Shown here one piece after another: positions 24,513 to 34,029 of a stretch of 64,000 nucleotides of DNA. The stretch is taken from contig NZ_JAGINW010000001.1 of assembly GCF_017876405.1 (NCBI RefSeq), positions 11,731,203 through 11,795,202 on the forward strand. Direction: 5' to 3'. Made by a program: the position numbers and the translations under genes. Each line of letters begins with the position of its first letter. Position 1 is the stretch's first letter. A model generated the notes under the pieces. The model saw only the letters and a program-made list of their open reading frames with translations, was not told the DNA's origin and searched no databases. The DNA is from Kibdelosporangium banguiense. GTDB lineage: Bacteria; Actinomycetota; Actinomycetes; Mycobacteriales; Pseudonocardiaceae.

Positions 24513-25472
24513 ATGCGTATCAAGATCCTCGGGCTGCTGGCCGCCTCGATGCTGGCTCTCAGCGTCCCGGTGGCGCAGGCCGCCGACGGCAACCCTCTTG
24601 AGAAGACCAACGGTTTCTATGTCGATCCCGATTCGAACCCGGCGCAGTGGGTGAGGCAGAACCCGGGCGACAAACCCCGGGTGGACAAGATCAAAGCGGC
24701 CATCGCGACCAAGGCGGGTGGCCGCTGGTTCGGCAACTGGAGCGGTGACATCCGCACGGCCGTGGACACCTTCACCTACGCCGCCGACGTCGTGGACAAG
24801 CTGCCGATCCTGGTCGCGTACAACATCCCCGGCCGGGACTGCGGCGGGCACTCTGGTGGCGGGGCGGGCAGCGTCGACGCCTACAAGACGTGGATCTCGA
24901 ACTTCGCCGCGGGCATCGGCGGCAAGCCGGCCGTCGTGATCATCGAGCCGGACGCGCTGGCCCAGCTGGACTGCCTGCCCCAGGCCGAGCGCCAGACCCG
25001 CCTGGAGCTGCTGAAGTTCGCCGCGGCCCAGTTCGCCCAGAAGGCCCCCAACACCTGGGCGTACATGGACGGCGGCAACGCCACCTGGATCCCGGCCGCG
25101 ACCATGGCCGACCGGCTGCACGCGGCGGGCGTCAGCACCATCCGCGGCTTCGCCGTCAACGTGTCCAACTTCCACTCGACCCAGGCCTCCAACACCTACG
25201 GCAACAACGTAAGCGCAGCACTGTCGAGCAAATACGGTTACCCAAAGCCATTCGTGGTCGACACCAGCCGCAACGGCAACGGCTCGAACGGCGACTGGTG
25301 CAACCCTCCCGGCCGCAAGCTCGGCACCCCGTCCCAGGTCGGCGGCGGCGCCGACATGCTGCTCTGGATCAAGGTCCCCGGCGACTCCGACGGCACATGC
25401 GGAGTCATCCGCACCATCCCCGCCGGAGAATTCAGCCCGGAACTGGCAGAGTTCCTGATCGACGGCACCTGA
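24513..25472 (+). CDS. Secreted GH6 cellulase (endoglucanase-like)
   Basis: I use the ATG at 24513 (MRIKILGLLAASMLALSVPV), giving 319 residues with a signal peptide of about 23; ATGs at 24501 and 24465 are possible alternatives, and no ribosome site is strong. The GH6 signatures are YNIPGRDCGGHSGGG (a catalytic-region Asp) and VIIEPDALAQLDC (the proton-donor Asp). Cysteine pairs and SNGDWCNPPGRKLG match the family C-terminus. No cellulose-binding module is attached. It is predicted to cut beta-1,4-glucan outside the cell. Confidence 0.9.
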   Translation: MRIKILGLLAASMLALSVPVAQAADGNPLEKTNGFYVDPDSNPAQWVRQNPGDKPRVDKIKAAIATKAGGRWFGNWSGDIRTAVDTFTYAADVVDKLPILVAYNIPGRDCGGHSGGGAGSVDAYKTWISNFAAGIGGKPAVVIIEPDALAQLDCLPQAERQTRLELLKFAAAQFAQKAPNTWAYMDGGNATWIPAATMADRLHAAGVSTIRGFAVNVSNFHSTQASNTYGNNVSAALSSKYGYPKPFVVDTSRNGNGSNGDWCNPPGRKLGTPSQVGGGADMLLWIKVPGDSDGTCGVIRTIPAGEFSPELAEFLIDGT

Positions 25473-25482
25473 GCCGGAGCGT

Positions 25483-25507
25483 CGGCCGCTTGCCTGCCAA
25501 GCGGCCG
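25483..25507. terminator. Bidirectional terminator hairpin
   Basis: CGGCCGCTTG pairs perfectly with CAAGCGGCCG (10 bp, 5-nt loop) between the convergent cellulase and flavocytochrome genes. Confidence 0.75.
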
Positions 25508-25513
25508 GCGCCG

Positions 25514-26851
25514 TCAGGCCAGGCTGAACTTTTCGGCGTGGACCTGGCGGCTGGGGACGCGCAGGCTGCGGAGGCCACTTAGGACAGCTGCCGTCATGGC
25601 CGGTGGGCCGCAGACGTAGATGTCCCGTTCGGTGATGTCGGGGACCAGGTAGCGCAGTTGGTCCGGTTCGAAGGGACGCGCGCCCTGATCGGTGCGGCCG
25701 GTGAGCACGTGCAGACGGCCACGGCGCGCGGCCACCAGTTGCTGCAACTCGTTGAGCAGGACGGCGTCCTTGGGGTCACGGACGCGGTAGAGCACGACGA
25801 AGTCGCCTGGTGTGTGTTCTTCCAGCAGGGACCGCACGGGGGTGACGCCGACTCCGCCGGCGATCAGCACGACGCCGTGGCGCGTGCGGTGCATCGACGT
25901 GAACGCTCCGTACGGGCCTTCCAGGAACGCGCGGGCGCCGACCTGGAGGTTGCGCAGGCCCGCGCTGGTGGTGCCGACCGCCTTGGCGGTGAGGCGCAGC
26001 GTGCGGCCGTTGGGAGCCGCGGACATCGAGAACGGGTTGGCCAGCCACCAGTGGTTGTGCCCGGGAAAGCGCCAGATGAAGAACTGCCCGGCCTGGGCGG
26101 GCAACTGGTCGAGGTGGCGGCCGGTGACGTACACCGATGTCACGTTGTGCGCCTCAGGCACCACGGCCTGGACCCGGAACTGGTGGTAGGCGTTGCGCCG
26201 CAACGGAACGACGATCCGGCCGACGATCAGGGACCCGAAGGCGAAGATCCACAGCGCCCACCAGTAGACCATCGCGAACACCGAGGACTTGAAAGTCGTG
26301 GTCTCCAGCAGCTGGTGGACGAACGCGAGCCCCAAAACCAAGTACAGCAACAGGTGCAGACCGTGCCAGGTCTCGTACTTCAACCGCCGCCGGGCATAGC
26401 GCATGGAGAAAACCCCGACCACGACGATGAGCGCGGCCGCGATCATGCCCAGCAGCGACGCGGGTACGCCGGCCAACGCAAGGAACGTCTTGCCCATCGA
26501 GGCGTTGTCCAGCGTCGCGTAGCCGAGCACAACAATCGTGGCGTGCGTGAGCACGGTCCAGAGCAGACCGAAGCCGACCCACCGGTGCCAGGACGTCAGG
26601 CGGTCCATCCCGATCCGGCGGTCCAGCCACGGCAGCCGCGCGACCAGCAACAGCTGCAACATCATGACCAGGGCGGCGTGCAGGCCGAAGAACTTGGCGA
26701 TGGTGAGGATGTTGTTCTTGCCGGTCCCCGCGGTGATGAACAGGACCTCGACGATCACCACGTTGACAATGACGAACGCCCACAGCGCCCACCGCGCCTG
26801 GACGACCGGCGGTACGGAGCTCCGCCGCACCTGTGAACTCGTGGCCACCAT
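25514..26851 (-). CDS. Ferric-reductase-like flavocytochrome (FNR-type oxidoreductase)
   Basis: This 445-residue membrane protein has six or so segments in residues 20-220, with candidate haem histidines in SWHRWVGF, LTHATIV, TWHGLHLLLY and FVHQ. The cytoplasmic half is an FNR module: FAD site NPFSMS, NAD site GGVGVTPVRSLLEE, and CGPPAM near the end. Relatives transfer electrons from NAD(P)H to a membrane acceptor or iron. The FMN-binding and ApbE genes often seen beside such proteins are absent. Confidence 0.87.
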   Translation of the reverse strand: MVATSSQVRRSSVPPVVQARWALWAFVIVNVVIVEVLFITAGTGKNNILTIAKFFGLHAALVMMLQLLLVARLPWLDRRIGMDRLTSWHRWVGFGLLWTVLTHATIVVLGYATLDNASMGKTFLALAGVPASLLGMIAAALIVVVGVFSMRYARRRLKYETWHGLHLLLYLVLGLAFVHQLLETTTFKSSVFAMVYWWALWIFAFGSLIVGRIVVPLRRNAYHQFRVQAVVPEAHNVTSVYVTGRHLDQLPAQAGQFFIWRFPGHNHWWLANPFSMSAAPNGRTLRLTAKAVGTTSAGLRNLQVGARAFLEGPYGAFTSMHRTRHGVVLIAGGVGVTPVRSLLEEHTPGDFVVLYRVRDPKDAVLLNELQQLVAARRGRLHVLTGRTDQGARPFEPDQLRYLVPDITERDIYVCGPPAMTAAVLSGLRSLRVPSRQVHAEKFSLA

Positions 26852-27350
26852 CGTTACCTCTCATCGAGCCGCGTCAAGCCGGGTGCACATTATGTACGAA
26901 TCGGGCACCCCACGGCGCCCCGCAACGGCATATCCGCCTCCCGGGCGTGTTCCCCTGGTCCGGGGCAGCCAGCCCTCCGAATAGCCGACACCTTTCCCTA
27001 CCACTACCCGAACGCGGGCACAACAAATGATGCAGAACATGGTTTCCAGTGGGCGGCGCGACGCGAAAAGAGATAACATCAGGACTCGCGCCTGAGCCTC
27101 TGACCTGCGAGTTTGCCTTCTACCCAACAGGCAGTGCATGTCTACATGGCGTTATTCCTGGTACGCGGTTCCACCGATCTGACGACTGGAAGAACTATGC
27201 GACCAGGTACTTCACGCGGCGATACCGGAAACGGTTGTTCACCGCACGTTCGATTGTTGTCGCGATGATAGCCATGCCGCCACCGTGCCCGCCTGGGTCG
27301 CTCCCCTGCTGCCCGCCTTGGTGACCATCCACCCCGAACACCCCCTCCCA

Positions 27351-27422
27351 CCTGCGCAAACCCCGAAACTGTCAGACCCCTCCGGTAATGTGTTCATCAA
27401 GGGTTCCCCTTGCCGGAATTCA
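27351..27422. repeat. Dispersed 70-bp repeat, copy A
   Basis: It shares CCGAAACTGTC, GGTAATGTGTTC and CAAGGGTTCCCCTT in the same order and spacing with copy B at 35160-35234. About six bases in seven are identical. AAGGG/CCCTT within it can form a small hairpin. Neither copy lies within a gene. Confidence 0.75.
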
Positions 27423-27597
27423 TGGTGCGGGGAGGGCTGCCTCGGGTGGCGGCACCGCCCGGCTCCGTGTTCCATGAGGACAGTGCACCGGCAGTCTGGT
27501 CACAGGTGTCTCCGATCGGCCACTCCGGCAACGGGTTCGCCGGTCGACGATCGGCGAACGTCCTGCCTGATGCGACCTGCGGGGCGCGACCGGATCA

Positions 27598-27613
27598 GCC
27601 CAACTGGTTGGGC
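27598..27613. promoter_or_regulatory. Inverted repeat upstream of the SARP gene
   Basis: GCCCAAC and GTTGGGC are separated by 2 nt, followed by GGGCTTT, about 135 nt before the SARP start. It may be an operator, or the terminator of a lost upstream transcript. Confidence 0.4.
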
Positions 27614-27745
27614 GGGCTTTAGCCTGAGCGGACCCAATGGCTGTCGCAGTGGACCTCTTTCCGTGACTTTCCTTGTGGAGCACTGGTCTGTGAATTACGT
27701 TCCACCCTGTTGACGATTGCAAGGCCCACACTGGCAGGGGGGTCT

Positions 27746-30700
27746 GTGCGGATCCAGGTTTTGGGTTCGTTGCGGGCGTGGAACGACCGCGTTGAGCTCG
27801 ATCTCGGTCCGCCTGCCCGGCGAGCGGTGCTGGGATTGCTCGCGCTCGCCGGTGGCGAGGCGGTGCCCCGGCGCGAGCTGATGGACGCGCTGTGGGGTGA
27901 CCGGCCGCCACGAAGTGCGGTGAATGTCCTGCAGACACACATCAAACACCTGCGCCGGGTGCTGGAGCCTGGCCGTCCGCCGCGTTCCAGCAGTACGGTC
28001 CTGCCGCACGTGAGCGGCGGTTACGCGGTCCACCGGGACATCGTGGACGTCGATCTGGTGCATGTCCGGCGGCTCATCGACGAGGCGAACGACGCGCATC
28101 GCGACGGCAACACGGCCCGTGTGGCGACGTTGCTCGGGGAGGCGCTGCGGTTGTGGCGCGGCCGGCCGCTCGCCGACATTCCTTTCCTGGCCACGCATCC
28201 GAAGGTTGTGGCGCTGGTCGCCGAACGCCGGGAAGTGCTGGCCAGGCACGGCGACGCGATGATCGCGATCGGGGCCGCCGCGGACGTCCTGCCCGAGGTC
28301 GCCGAGGCCGCCGCCGACCAGCCGCTGGACGAGTCCGTCCAGGCCAGGCTGATCCGCGTGTACCACGCCGTCGGGCAACGGGCCAAGGCTTTCCAGACAT
28401 ACCACGAGGTTCGCGACCGGCTCATCGAGGAACTCGGCATCGACCCCGGCCCCGAGTTGCTCGCGGCGCACGCGGCGCTTCTGCACGACGGGGAGACCAC
28501 AGGCACGGCCACCACGAAATCCCGGCCCGCGCCCCGGGTCCCGAAACAACTACCGGCCGTGCCCCACGGCTTCACCGGCCGGACGTCTCAGCTGTCCATG
28601 TTGGACGACCTGTTGCCGGAACGGGAGAAGGCGATGACGATCGCCGCGATCTCCGGGACCGCAGGCGTCGGCAAGACGGCGTTGGCCGTGCGCTGGGCGC
28701 ACAGGGTGCGAGACCGGTTCCCGGACGGGCAGCTCTACGCGAATCTGCGCGGGCACGCACACGGCCCGCCGGCCACGCCGATCGAGATCCTCGCCCAGTT
28801 CCTGTCCGCATTGGACATTCCGGCCGAGCGCGTGCCGCTGGACCTGGAGACCGCGTCGGCCTTGTACCGGACGTTGACCACCGATCAGAAAACGCTGGTA
28901 CTACTGGACAACGCCGCCAGTCCGGACCAGATCCGGCCGCTGCTGCCATCCGGTCCGGGCTGCCTCGTGCTGGTGACCGGCCGAGACCGGATGGCGGGCC
29001 TGGTCGCCATGCACGGCGCCCGTCAGCTCACGCTCGACGTCCTGAGCCCTGACGACGCCCTTGATCTGCTGGCCCGAATCCTGGGCGCGGAACGCGTGAA
29101 CGCCGAGCATGAGGCAGCTGTCGAGTTCGCCAAGCTGTGCGCATACCTGCCACTCGCGTTACGAATCGCGGCGGCCAACCTCGCCGACCGTCCTGGCTGC
29201 GGCATCCAGGACTACGTCGCCGAATTGCGTGAAGGCAACCTGTTGGCCGCCCTCGCAGTCCAGGGCGATGAGCAAACCGCGGTACGAACGGCCTTCGACC
29301 TTTCGTATGCCGCACTGCCGTCCGAAGCACAGAGACTTTTCGGCTTGTTGAGCTTACTTCCCGGTACGGAGTTCAGTGTCGAGACGGTCGCCGCGCTCAT
29401 CGGCGCGGATCTGGGAGAGACCGGCCGTCTGCTGGATCGCCTTGCCGGGGCGCACCTCGTCGAACATCAGGCACCCAGCCACTACCACTTCCACGACCTG
29501 CTGCGGCGATACGCGGCCGAGCAGGTGCAACAGCAAGAGCCCCAACAGGATCGCGACTCGGCCCTGAAACGGCTGTACGACTGGTATCTGCACGCGGTGG
29601 ACGGTGCCGCCCGGCTGCTCTATCCACACATGCTACGGCTGCCGGTGCCCGAGATCGACGCTCGCATGCCTTCTGGTGTCACGGAATTCGGCGGGGCAGC
29701 AGCGTGGCTGGACGCCGAACTGGGCAACCTCGTCACGGCCATCCGGGCCGGGCCACCAGCCATGACGTGGCCGCTTGCCGACGCGCTGCGCGGCTACTTC
29801 TGGATGTGCATGCGCCGGGTGGAATGGCAGGCCGCGGCCGCGGCGGGACTCACGGCGGCCGAGCAGACCGGCGACTCCCGGGCCCGGGCCGCGGCCCGGC
29901 TCAGCCTCGCCGACCTGCACTTCCGGCAAGGCCGATACCGGCAGGCGGTCCGGCACTACACGTCAGCGCTTCTGCTTGCCCGGCAAGCCGAATGGGTCGA
30001 GGCCCAGGCTGCCGTGCTGGGCAACCTCGGGTGCGCGTACTGGCAGGCAGGCCGCCTCACGGCTGCCGCTGTCCGATTCGACCGTGGACGGGTCCTCAGC
30101 CGCTCCATCGGCCAGCCGATAGGCGAAGCGGTCGCGCTCGGCAATCTCGGTAACGTGCACTGGGAACTGGGCCGGCTGTCACAAGCGGCTGAGCACTACG
30201 CGCAGGCGTTGAGCCGGTACCGCCAGATCGGGTCCCGGTACGGCGAGGCGATCAACCTGGGCAATCTCGGCCAGGTGCAACGCGTCCGCGGGCTGCCTGC
30301 CGAAGCTGCCGTGCTGCTTACGCGTGCGATCAGCCTGCATCGCGAAGCCGGTAACCGCGCCTGCGAGGCTGAGACGCACAGCCGGCTGGCCGCGACGTAC
30401 TGCGATCTCGGACGTATGACCGAAGCCGCCGACTACGCACGCACCGGCCTCACCCTGGCCGAGCAATCCGGTGAGCCACGCACAGAAGCAGAGGCACTGG
30501 CCACGCTCGCCGCTGTGCACCACCGTCTCGGCCATCGGCAGGACGCGATCCGCCGCTACCGTCAGGCACTCGAGCTGATCCGCGAAACCGGCGACCGCTA
30601 CCCCGAAATCGACATCCTCATCGGTCTCACCACGGCCACGGCGGAGATCAGTCACGCCCGGCACGCTCTCGCACTTGCCGAACAGGCGGGTTACCGGGCG

Positions 30701-30859
30701 TTGCAAGGGCAGGCGATGACCGCTCTCGCTGGTGTTCTGCTGGCCCAGGGCAGGGCGGCGGATGCGGCCGAGCACGCCCGCCGGGCACTTGCCATTCACC
30801 ACGAGACCGGTCATCGCCTGGGTGCAACCCACTCCCTCGGCGTTCTCGACCGGACCTGA
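27746..30859 (+). CDS. SARP/AfsR-type regulator with NB-ARC and TPR domains
   Basis: The GTG at 27746 follows AGGGGGG and gives 1037 residues. Domains in order: OmpR-like winged helix (1-90, with LGLLALAGGEAVPRRELMDA), bacterial activator domain (about 95-240, YHAVGQRAKAFQTYHEVR), NB-ARC ATPase with P-loop GTAGVGKTAL (about 304-313) and LVLLDNA, then TPR repeats (about 690-1030). This is the layout of AfsR-type activators of secondary metabolism and development. A TTA codon at 29354-29356 may place it under the rare leucine tRNA. No biosynthetic cluster is visible in the window, so its target is unknown. Confidence 0.92.
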   Translation: MRIQVLGSLRAWNDRVELDLGPPARRAVLGLLALAGGEAVPRRELMDALWGDRPPRSAVNVLQTHIKHLRRVLEPGRPPRSSSTVLPHVSGGYAVHRDIVDVDLVHVRRLIDEANDAHRDGNTARVATLLGEALRLWRGRPLADIPFLATHPKVVALVAERREVLARHGDAMIAIGAAADVLPEVAEAAADQPLDESVQARLIRVYHAVGQRAKAFQTYHEVRDRLIEELGIDPGPELLAAHAALLHDGETTGTATTKSRPAPRVPKQLPAVPHGFTGRTSQLSMLDDLLPEREKAMTIAAISGTAGVGKTALAVRWAHRVRDRFPDGQLYANLRGHAHGPPATPIEILAQFLSALDIPAERVPLDLETASALYRTLTTDQKTLVLLDNAASPDQIRPLLPSGPGCLVLVTGRDRMAGLVAMHGARQLTLDVLSPDDALDLLARILGAERVNAEHEAAVEFAKLCAYLPLALRIAAANLADRPGCGIQDYVAELREGNLLAALAVQGDEQTAVRTAFDLSYAALPSEAQRLFGLLSLLPGTEFSVETVAALIGADLGETGRLLDRLAGAHLVEHQAPSHYHFHDLLRRYAAEQVQQQEPQQDRDSALKRLYDWYLHAVDGAARLLYPHMLRLPVPEIDARMPSGVTEFGGAAAWLDAELGNLVTAIRAGPPAMTWPLADALRGYFWMCMRRVEWQAAAAAGLTAAEQTGDSRARAAARLSLADLHFRQGRYRQAVRHYTSALLLARQAEWVEAQAAVLGNLGCAYWQAGRLTAAAVRFDRGRVLSRSIGQPIGEAVALGNLGNVHWELGRLSQAAEHYAQALSRYRQIGSRYGEAINLGNLGQVQRVRGLPAEAAVLLTRAISLHREAGNRACEAETHSRLAATYCDLGRMTEAADYARTGLTLAEQSGEPRTEAEALATLAAVHHRLGHRQDAIRRYRQALELIRETGDRYPEIDILIGLTTATAEISHARHALALAEQAGYRALQGQAMTALAGVLLAQGRAADAAEHARRALAIHHETGHRLGATHSLGVLDRT

Positions 30860-30860
30860 G

Positions 30861-31283
30861 CTATCTCTCGATTCCGTCCCGTCGCAGTGGCGGCGTGTTG
30901 TCGGGGTACACCGTCACCATGGCCCACGGATTCACAGCCTGAGTCCCGGATCCGTCGCTCTTCATGCACGAGAACTCGCTCATGTCGAAGGCTGTCCACG
31001 AGCCGGTCAGCTGGTCCCGCCGTATCCACTCCTCCATCCGACCTGTCCAGGTGCAGGTCTTGCCGTCCTGTTCGTGCACGACCTCCGTGGCGATCCCGGT
31101 GATCTGCTTTCCTTCCACGCACCAGGAAACCCTGAAGATGTAGGTGAAGGAGTCCTGGTACTTCAGGAGCACTTCGGTCGTCCGTACGGGCGAGGAGCAC
31201 TCCAGCGGCGCGGCCTGGGCTGTGGCCGGGAGCCCCGTGAGGAGAACCCCGGTACACAGTGCGAGCACCCAACGTCTGATCAC
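30861..31283 (-). CDS. Secreted protein of unknown function (140 aa)
   Basis: A signal peptide (1-24, ending ATAQA) is followed by about 115 residues with four or so cysteines (LECSS, SWCVEG, TCTW, SCMKSD). The pattern fits a small disulphide-bonded extracellular protein. I recognise no family. Its stop is one base from the stop of the convergent SARP gene. Confidence 0.7.
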   Translation of the reverse strand: MIRRWVLALCTGVLLTGLPATAQAAPLECSSPVRTTEVLLKYQDSFTYIFRVSWCVEGKQITGIATEVVHEQDGKTCTWTGRMEEWIRRDQLTGSWTAFDMSEFSCMKSDGSGTQAVNPWAMVTVYPDNTPPLRRDGIER

Positions 31284-31448
31284 GTCGTCCCCTTGGTCGG
31301 TCTGATGCCTCCAATCTGGCGGCTGTCCGGGACGCCTGCAAGAGCCGATGTGACTAGTTCAGCCCGCGTCCAATGGATGTCCAGTGGCGCCCAATAGCTT
31401 GATCCTCGCCGTTCCGGCAACAACCAGACGCTCGGAAGGGAACGACCT

Positions 31449-32318
31449 GTGAAAGCACGTATGAAGCAGGGGATCGCCGCGGTGGCCGTGGCCCTGTCGG
31501 CCGCGACCGCGGTCGTCGGGACGCCGGCCGCCGGCACCGGCTGGGCTCAGGTGCAGAGCCTGCGGGCGTTCGGGATCTCGGCCGACGGCAAGCTGATGGC
31601 CACCTTCACCACCGACAAACCCCAGACCCTCGACTGGGTACGGCTGATCTTGGGGCTCGTCGGTGACACGGCTGTGATCGGGATCGACTTCCGCGTGCAG
31701 AACGGCCTGATGTACGCGGTCGGCAACCAGGGCGGCATCTACACGATCAAGACCCCGCCGCAGGTCTCGGACCCGGTGGTCACCAAGGTCTCACAGCTCC
31801 AGGTTCCGTTGTACGGCAACAACTTCGGCGTCGACTTCAACCCGGCGGCCGACCGGCTGCGGGTGATCAGCGACAACGGCCAGAACCTGCGGCACAACCT
31901 CAACGACCACACCACGATCGAGGACGGCACCCTGACGACCCCGCCGCCGTATGGGCCGACAAGGGGAGTCACCGGCGCCGCGTACACCAACAACGACCTG
32001 AGCCCGGACACCGCGACCACCCTGTACGACGTCGCCACCGCCACTGACGAGATCGTCATCCAGTCACCGGCCAACATCGGCACGCTGGCGCCGATCGGCT
32101 CGATCGGCTTCGACGCGCTGCCCAACGCGGGCTTCGACATCTACAGCGATCTGACCAACGGAAAGACGACCTCGGTGACCGGCTTCGCCATTCTCAACCC
32201 AGCAGGCGCCTCCACATCATCGCTCTACACCGTCAACCTGTTCACCGGCGCCACAACAAGCGTGGGCGCGTTCCCGATCCCGCTCGGCGACCTGGCCATC
32301 GCCCTCGACACCAACTGA
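31449..32318 (+). CDS. Secreted DUF4394 domain protein
   Basis: The GTG at 31449 follows GGAAGGGA and begins a 289-residue protein with a signal peptide (to about 30). LVGDTAVIGIDFRVQNGLMYAVG, FGVDFNPAADRLRVISDNGQN and TGAAYTNND are the repeating elements of DUF4394 (not continuous with each other). It is a probable beta-propeller-like extracellular protein of unknown role. A strong terminator follows. Confidence 0.85.
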   Translation: MKARMKQGIAAVAVALSAATAVVGTPAAGTGWAQVQSLRAFGISADGKLMATFTTDKPQTLDWVRLILGLVGDTAVIGIDFRVQNGLMYAVGNQGGIYTIKTPPQVSDPVVTKVSQLQVPLYGNNFGVDFNPAADRLRVISDNGQNLRHNLNDHTTIEDGTLTTPPPYGPTRGVTGAAYTNNDLSPDTATTLYDVATATDEIVIQSPANIGTLAPIGSIGFDALPNAGFDIYSDLTNGKTTSVTGFAILNPAGASTSSLYTVNLFTGATTSVGAFPIPLGDLAIALDTN

Positions 32319-32333
32319 AACACACCCCCGGTC

Positions 32334-32374
32334 GGCGAGCCCGCCCCAAACCCCCCGCGGGCGGGCTCGCCTTT
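32334..32374 (+). terminator. Intrinsic terminator after the DUF4394 gene
   Basis: GGCGAGCCCGCC pairs perfectly with GGCGGGCTCGCC (12 bp) and is followed by TTT. It also lies at the stop of the convergent frameshifted gene. Confidence 0.85.
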
Positions 32375-32803
32375 CAGCCCTGAGGTATCCGCTTCTTCCA
32401 GTCCAACGGTGTGACGTGGATGCGTGTATCCGCGGAATCGTTCCACACCACAGGTAATCCACCCGCTGTGAGCGCGGCGGCGACCTCGCGGCCCACTGTC
32501 AGCGAGTCGTCGGGCGACCCGGGCAAAGATCCGTACGCCGCCTATCTCAACGTGAAAGTGCCGATCAGCACTGCCATCCCGGAACTCGACGCCATACGAC
32601 CCGGTGCCCTCCCGCCAGGTCTGGACGTAGACCTCTGGCGACGCAGGCACTCGCTCCACGACCACAAACCGGTCGCCGTCGCCGCCGAGGCCGTCCACCA
32701 GCGCATGTAGCTCCGCTCCGGTGAGCCCGAAGCGCTTGGCCCCGTCCTCAGTCGAGACCTCGATCGGCAGGGCGTCTTTCATCGGTTCCACCACGGCCGG
32801 CAT
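32374..32803 (-). pseudogene. Frameshifted hypothetical gene
   Basis: From the ATG at 32803 the frame reads MPAVVEPMKDALPIEVSTED and stays coding-like through VEFRDGSADRHFHVEIGG. After that (about 32540-32560) this frame loses sense, while the next frame reads SLPGSPDDSLTVGREVAAAL, then LPVVWNDSADTRIHV and LDWKKRIPQG, ending at 32374 right at the terminator. Both parts have strong G/C third positions. One lost base would explain it; a sequencing error is possible. No family is assigned. It lies directly downstream of the 369-residue hypothetical gene. Confidence 0.6.
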
Positions 32804-32856
32804 CTTGCCAGCGACCACCGACAGTTCCGGCGGACCTCTCGCGACAGCCTGTGCGG

Positions 32857-33966
32857 TCAGCTCTGCCTGAGTATCGGGAACACCTCCTTGACCTCGGTGA
32901 ACAAGACGTTGTGCCGCCCGTGCCCGAACGCGACCGCTCCAGCCCAGAGCGCGTCGAACGCGGCGGCCAACGGATCCTCGACCCTGGCCGAGAACATCGC
33001 AGGGAACGCCATGGCCTGCTGCGAACAGTTGTCCAGCCGGCCGTCGGGCGAGGTCACCATCGTGTGCGGCACATGCGGGTCGGTGAACAGCCGTTGCCAT
33101 GCCTCCTCGTCGTTGTCGAACGGCGGTGGTAACGGATCGCCCTGGTCGACCGCGGCGAGGGCGGCCGCGATCCAGTCCACTTCACTGAGTTGTGCCTCAA
33201 CGAAGGCGCGCCTGGTCACCCAGCGGGCGACCTCCCGTTGGGTGCGCGCATCCGCCGCGCCTAACGCGTCGACAAGCGGACGGTCCATAGGCGCGATGAC
33301 GAGGGCAGTACCGCGTAACTGCCTCAGACGTTCGCTGGGTAACGACCCTCCCCACTCGCGTTGCTCGGCCTTCAGCTTGGCTTCCTCATGTTTGCACCGC
33401 TGTTCGAGCGCGGCCAGGCGCTTGGCCTCGGCCTTCTCCTCCGGTGTCGGCGGCGGTGGCTGATCCTGCGCCACGCCGTGCCAGTACGCGGCGACCTCGC
33501 TGGTCTGCCTGACCACCTGATCAGGTGCCGGCGGGGCGGGCCAGAACTGCAGCAGGTACCGGTCGATCACCGGCTCGTCATCGAGGACCGTGTCCTTACG
33601 GTTGGCCTGATCCATCCCCTTGCCGCAGTACCGCACCCGATAGTCGGTCTCAGCCAGGTCAAGCGGCCAGGAATTCTCCCCTGCCCACTGCACCAGCGCG
33701 GCCTCGCCCTCCGGCCGGAACGAGACCTCGACAACGTCCTGCCAGGACTCATCCAACGCCGGCACCGACTCGTGCACCTCGACCGCGAACGCGACCTCAC
33801 CGGTATGCAACCCGGTGATCAGGAACAGATGCCCGGGCACGGCCGCACCGCACAACCCGTTGCGCTGACCCGCGAAGCACTCCGTCAACCCCGGAAACTC
33901 CTCAGCGGTCTCTACATAGATCTGTCCATAGTGGACCCACACGTCGCCTTCGAACAACGTCCTCAT
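32857..33966 (-). CDS. Hypothetical protein (369 aa)
   Basis: I start at the ATG at 33966 (MRTLFEGDVWVHYGQIYVE), behind GGGGG. The N-terminal third is a beta-rich module of the kind seen in immunity-like or SUKH-adjacent proteins (GLHTGEVAFAVEVHE). The middle (about 190-215) is a charged helix, EEKAEAKRLAALEQRCKHEE, probably coiled coil. The C-terminal part ends FGHGRHNVLFTEVKEVFP. I recognise no enzyme motif. It is upstream of the frameshifted gene, with which it may form an operon. Confidence 0.7.
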   Translation of the reverse strand: MRTLFEGDVWVHYGQIYVETAEEFPGLTECFAGQRNGLCGAAVPGHLFLITGLHTGEVAFAVEVHESVPALDESWQDVVEVSFRPEGEAALVQWAGENSWPLDLAETDYRVRYCGKGMDQANRKDTVLDDEPVIDRYLLQFWPAPPAPDQVVRQTSEVAAYWHGVAQDQPPPPTPEEKAEAKRLAALEQRCKHEEAKLKAEQREWGGSLPSERLRQLRGTALVIAPMDRPLVDALGAADARTQREVARWVTRRAFVEAQLSEVDWIAAALAAVDQGDPLPPPFDNDEEAWQRLFTDPHVPHTMVTSPDGRLDNCSQQAMAFPAMFSARVEDPLAAAFDALWAGAVAFGHGRHNVLFTEVKEVFPILRQS

Positions 33967-34029
33967 GATCAACCCCCGCACTCGGAAACCGACAGCGACA
34001 TCATGGCGCAGGGGTCCGACAAAAACAGA

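Larger units (their letters stand above)
26852..27745 (+). other. Long intergenic region upstream of the SARP gene
   Basis: About 890 nt without a convincing gene. It contains one copy of a dispersed 70-bp repeat (27351-27422) and a perfect inverted repeat at 27598-27613. The short frames here have mixed codon bias and no family signature. Confidence 0.5.

Noticed and set aside
27239..27475. Minus-strand frame with MNTLPEGSDSFGV, echoed at 35209 with MLNTLPRGSDSFGV
   Set aside because: The similarity is explained by the dispersed 70-bp DNA repeat; downstream residues diverge at once, so it is not a protein family.
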